From: JBFAPK01 sp040676675
GTDB lineage: Bacteria; Actinomycetota; Actinomycetes; Mycobacteriales; Micromonosporaceae
Length of the DNA stretch: 64,000 nucleotides
Direction of reading: 5' to 3'
Assembly (NCBI RefSeq): GCF_040676675.1
Contig: NZ_JBFAPK010000049.1
Coordinates: 1 to 64,000, forward strand
Shown: one piece after another, positions 61,763 through 64,000 of the stretch
Position numbering within the stretch: the first letter of the stretch is position 1
Layout of the letters: the number at the start of each line of letters is the position of its first letter
Position numbers and translations under genes: made by a program
The notes under the pieces: model-generated
What the model was told of the DNA's origin: nothing
Database searches by the model: none
Seen by the model: the letters and a program-made list of their open reading frames with translations, nothing else

Positions 61763-62245
61763 CTACGCGGCGGCGAGCGCGGGCACCACGGAGTCCGGTG
61801 CCCAGCGCGACTGGTGGCACTGTGACCAGCCGCGGCAGCCCGGGCTGGTCACCGTGCAGAGCCGCTGGTTGCTGAGCAGCTCCCCGTCGTCGGTCTCGCG
61901 CACGTCCAGGTGTACCGGTCGGGTCGTGCCGTCCGGCCCGACCAGCAGGTGCCGTCCCGGGTCGAAGGTGTCGTCCGGCAGCAGGCAGTAGGCGCCGAGC
62001 CGGCGGGCGAACGCCGCGACCGCCGTCGTCTCGGCCAGCCCGGTCGGCGGGCCGTAGCAGTCGACCGAGAGCGGGTACCTCCCCGGCTGACGCCACACGT
62101 CACAGAGGAGCGCGGCGACGGGGAAACGGGCCGGGTCGGCCGCACCGAGCGGCATCACCGGCAAACCAAGGACATCGGCGAGCGCCGAATAGATCTCCAC
62201 GGGAGCGACGCGGGCGTCGACTCTCCAACTCCACAGCTCGGTCAC
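61763..62245 (-). CDS. Hypothetical protein
   Basis: A 160-residue protein: VAPVEIYSALADVLGLPVMPLGAADPARFPVAALLCDVWRQPGRYPLSVDCYGPP, then a beta-rich part (LLPDDTFDPGRHLLVGPDGTTRPVHLDVRETDDGELL) and a Cys-containing end (TVTSPGCRGWSQCHQSRW). I do not recognise a family. GTG start, no clear ribosome-binding site. Stand-alone gene between DUF2277 and the repeat region. Confidence 0.6.
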   Translation of the reverse strand: MTELWSWRVDARVAPVEIYSALADVLGLPVMPLGAADPARFPVAALLCDVWRQPGRYPLSVDCYGPPTGLAETTAVAAFARRLGAYCLLPDDTFDPGRHLLVGPDGTTRPVHLDVRETDDGELLSNQRLCTVTSPGCRGWSQCHQSRWAPDSVVPALAAA

Positions 62246-62746
62246 GCCGCCTCCTCACTCTGCTCACAGGGTGGGGCCTCCGGAACGGGGCTCACTGACG
62301 ATAGTGACGGGCACACAGCGCGTAGCGCGGCACAGTTACCGGTCTGTGACCATTTCTGCCCAAAATCCACCGTGCGATACCACCGGTCGCGCTGGAGGTT
62401 ACCGGCGCGCCCGCGCGCCGGACAGCGTCCACTCCGGCGCGAGTCGGCATCCCGACGGACGGACAGTGTCCACTCGGCCGGACAGCGTCCACTCCGCGAC
62501 CGTCCGCGCCGGGGCGCCGGTGCCGGCGTCGGGCGCCGGATCACCCTCTGACGGACCGGACGCATTGCACCGGAGCGTCACCATGTTGGCAACCGGGCGT
62601 TAGGCGGCCGGACGCTCGATGGATCATCCCGCGGTGTTATCCCTCCGTGACCATCCGAGTTTCGTTCTGACATGCCGATCCGCCTAAAGTGGCCCCACCA
62701 GCGAGGTGACACCACCTCGACAACACGCGAAGGACGGTGGACGACG
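62246..62746. other. Repeat-bearing intergenic region upstream of the glutamate ABC operon
   Basis: 501 nt without a supported gene. It carries three copies of GGACAGYGTCCACTC (62420-62494) and an AT-containing part near 62306-62400. TAAAGT at 62685-62690 is a possible -10 for the ABC operon, with CTGACA-like sequence upstream at poor spacing. Confidence 0.5.
62420..62494. repeat. Three copies of a GGACAGYGTCCACTC repeat
   Basis: GGACAGCGTCCACTC at 62420-62434 and 62480-62494 and GGACAGTGTCCACTC at 62461-62475. Each contains the 11-bp palindrome GGACAGYGTCC. Offsets are 41 and 19 bp. Confidence 0.85.
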
Positions 62747-63493
62747 GTGACTGAGGGCGAGCCGCTCATCGTGCTCGAAGCGGTCAACAAGTGGTTCGGC
62801 CCGCTGCACGTACTCCATGACGTCGATCTGTCGGTGGCCCGTGGCGAGGTGGTCGTGGTGATCGGCCCGTCCGGCTCGGGGAAGTCGACACTGTGCCGCA
62901 CCATCAACCGGCTGGAACCGATCAACTCCGGTTCGATCACGTTCGACGGCCAGCCGCTGCCGGCGGAGGGCCGCGGCCTGGCCCGGCTGCGCAGCGAGGT
63001 CGGGATGGTCTTCCAGTCGTTCAACCTCTTCGCGCATAAGACGATCCTGGAGAACGTCACGCTCGGGCCGATCAAGGTACGCAAGGAGAAGCCCGAGGCC
63101 GCCCGGCAGCGCGCGCTGGCGCTGCTCGACCGGGTGGGTATCGCCAGCCAGGCCGACAAGTACCCCGCGCAGCTCTCCGGCGGCCAGCAGCAACGCGCGG
63201 CGATCGCGCGGGCGCTGGCGATGCAGCCGAAGGCGATGCTCTTCGACGAGCCGACCAGCGCGCTCGACCCCGAGATGGTCGGCGAGGTGCTGGAGGTGAT
63301 GACCTCGCTCGCCAAGGACGGGATGACGATGGTCGTCGTCACCCACGAGATGGGTTTCGCCCGGCACGCCGCCAACCGCGTCATCTTCATGGCCGACGGC
63401 CAGCTCGTCGAGGACGCTCCCCCGAACGAGTTCTTCACCAACCCACGCAGTGAGCGAGCCAAGGACTTCCTGTCGAAGATCCTGACGCACTAG
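62747..63493 (+). CDS. gluA: Amino-acid (glutamate-type) ABC transporter ATP-binding protein
   Basis: A 248-residue ABC ATPase of the polar amino acid family: Walker A GPSGSGKSTL, Q-loop FQSFNLFAHKT, signature LSGGQQQRAAIARAL, Walker B MLFDEPTSALD, H-loop VTHEMG. Closest in organisation to GluA of actinobacterial gluABCD. GTG 62747; GAAGGAC lies about 11 nt upstream. Followed after 73 nt by the binding-protein gene. The membrane components are beyond the window. Confidence 0.94.
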   Translation: MTEGEPLIVLEAVNKWFGPLHVLHDVDLSVARGEVVVVIGPSGSGKSTLCRTINRLEPINSGSITFDGQPLPAEGRGLARLRSEVGMVFQSFNLFAHKTILENVTLGPIKVRKEKPEAARQRALALLDRVGIASQADKYPAQLSGGQQQRAAIARALAMQPKAMLFDEPTSALDPEMVGEVLEVMTSLAKDGMTMVVVTHEMGFARHAANRVIFMADGQLVEDAPPNEFFTNPRSERAKDFLSKILTH

Positions 63494-63566
63494 GCGCCTG
63501 ACTCACTAGGCGTCCGTTGTGGAGCGCGTCGTGTCCGGCGGGCTCCGTCGAAGAAGGAGAAGAGGA

Positions 63567-64000
63567 ATGCGTATCAAGCGCGTAGCGGCGCTCGCCGCCG
63601 TGGCCGCCTTGTCGATCGGTATGGCGGCCTGCGGCGACAACGGCGACGGTGGCGGCGCCGGCGAGGCCAAGTCCTTCGCCGCCGGCAGCACGATGGAGAA
63701 GCTCAACAAGGCCCAGAAGATCCGGGTCGGTACGAAGTTCGACCAGCCCGGCTTCGGCCAGAAGGGCCTGTCGGGCAAGCCCGAGGGCTTCGACGTGGAG
63801 ATCGCGAAGATCATCGCCAAGGACCTGGGCATCCCCGAGAGCAAGATCGAGTGGGTGGAGGCCCCGTCCAAGGTCCGCGAGGACGTGATCGAGCAGGACA
63901 AGGTCGACATGGTCGTGGCCACGTACACGATCAACGACAAGCGCAAGGAGCGGATCGCCTTCGCGGGCCCGTACTACGAGGCCGGCCAGAACATCATGGT
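63567..64000 (+). CDS. gluB: Glutamate-type ABC transporter substrate-binding lipoprotein (partial)
   Basis: The first 144 residues are present; the gene runs off the window. A lipoprotein signal with lipobox MAAC (VAALAAVAALSIGMAAC), a Gly/Asp linker, then the type 3 solute-binding fold: KIRVGTKFDQPGFG, GKPEGFDVEIAKIIAKDLG and VVATYTINDKRKERIAFAGPYY. These match GluB-type family 3 proteins for glutamate/aspartate. ATG 63567 with GAAGAAGGAGAAGAGG upstream. Forms an operon with the ATPase upstream. Confidence 0.94.
   Translation, partial: MRIKRVAALAAVAALSIGMAACGDNGDGGGAGEAKSFAAGSTMEKLNKAQKIRVGTKFDQPGFGQKGLSGKPEGFDVEIAKIIAKDLGIPESKIEWVEAPSKVREDVIEQDKVDMVVATYTINDKRKERIAFAGPYYEAGQNIM

Noticed and set aside
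62420..62494. Three repeats taken as a minimal CRISPR
   Set aside because: Only 15 bp, unequal spacing (41 and 19 bp), palindromic core and no cas genes.

Overview
The window is very GC-rich DNA from a filamentous actinomycete, most likely a Micromonosporaceae member (Micromonospora, Salinispora or a close relative). The basis is codon use with almost only G or C in third positions, many GTG starts, lineage-typical families (DUF3039, DUF3093, DUF3099, DUF3159, DUF3710, DUF4193, DUF5522, DUF7455) and the gene order around the two sigma factors, nrdRJ, lexA, hflX, dapF, miaA and miaB. About 60 protein genes are called. No rRNA, tRNA, IS element, prophage or CRISPR array was seen. This is core chromosome with small accessory insertions.

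Layout. 0-5 kb: dxs, anmK and a TRAM/TrmA-type RNA methyltransferase. 5-8.6 kb: a KimA-like potassium permease divergent from two TrkA-type RCK proteins. 8.6-15.2 kb: conserved actinobacterial genes (DUF3159, OB-fold, DUF3710, dut, DUF3093, DUF4193, LytR_C, inositol monophosphatase family). 15.5-22.7 kb: principal sigma factor, DUF7455, DEAD/DEAH helicase, TRIC channel, DUF3039 and a coupled psuG/PfkB-kinase pair. 23-27.4 kb: accessory stretch with a BrnT/BrnA-like toxin-antitoxin pair, a DNA glycosylase, a SnoaL-like protein, an XRE regulator with two tiny cysteine proteins, and a cupin. 27.5-31.7 kb: methyltransferase, dtd, Spo0M and a second group 1/2 sigma factor.

31.8-39.4 kb: a MarR/MFS divergon with a readable operator, a GNAT plus acyl-CoA-synthetase fusion beside a histone-deacetylase-family protein, a rhodanese, and a DtxR/IdeR regulator preceded by a duplicated translation start. 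39.5-45 kb: Tat-exported metallo-beta-lactamase-fold protein, two lipoproteins, LhgO with an in-frame 21-bp repeat array, DUF5522 and a membrane protein. 45.2-50.1 kb: nrdR-nrdJ, with lexA reading the other way. 50.3-61.7 kb: a membrane-anchored propeller-like protein with a glycine-rich tail, hflX, malic enzyme, dapF, miaA, an extradiol-dioxygenase-like gene, a DUF349 protein, miaB and DUF2277. The right end opens a glutamate-type ABC transporter operon cut by the window edge.

Themes. Genome maintenance and nucleotide supply (dut, nrdRJ, lexA, HhH-GPD glycosylase), RNA modification (TrmA-like, miaA, miaB, dtd, psuG) and global control (two sigma factors, IdeR, LexA, NrdR) are concentrated here. 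The most unusual sequence-level observations are the duplicated ribosome-binding and start region in front of ideR, a 204-bp perfectly identical tract shared by the two sigma genes, two dispersed palindromic repeats, and compact operator/promoter arrangements in front of the MFS and toxin genes.
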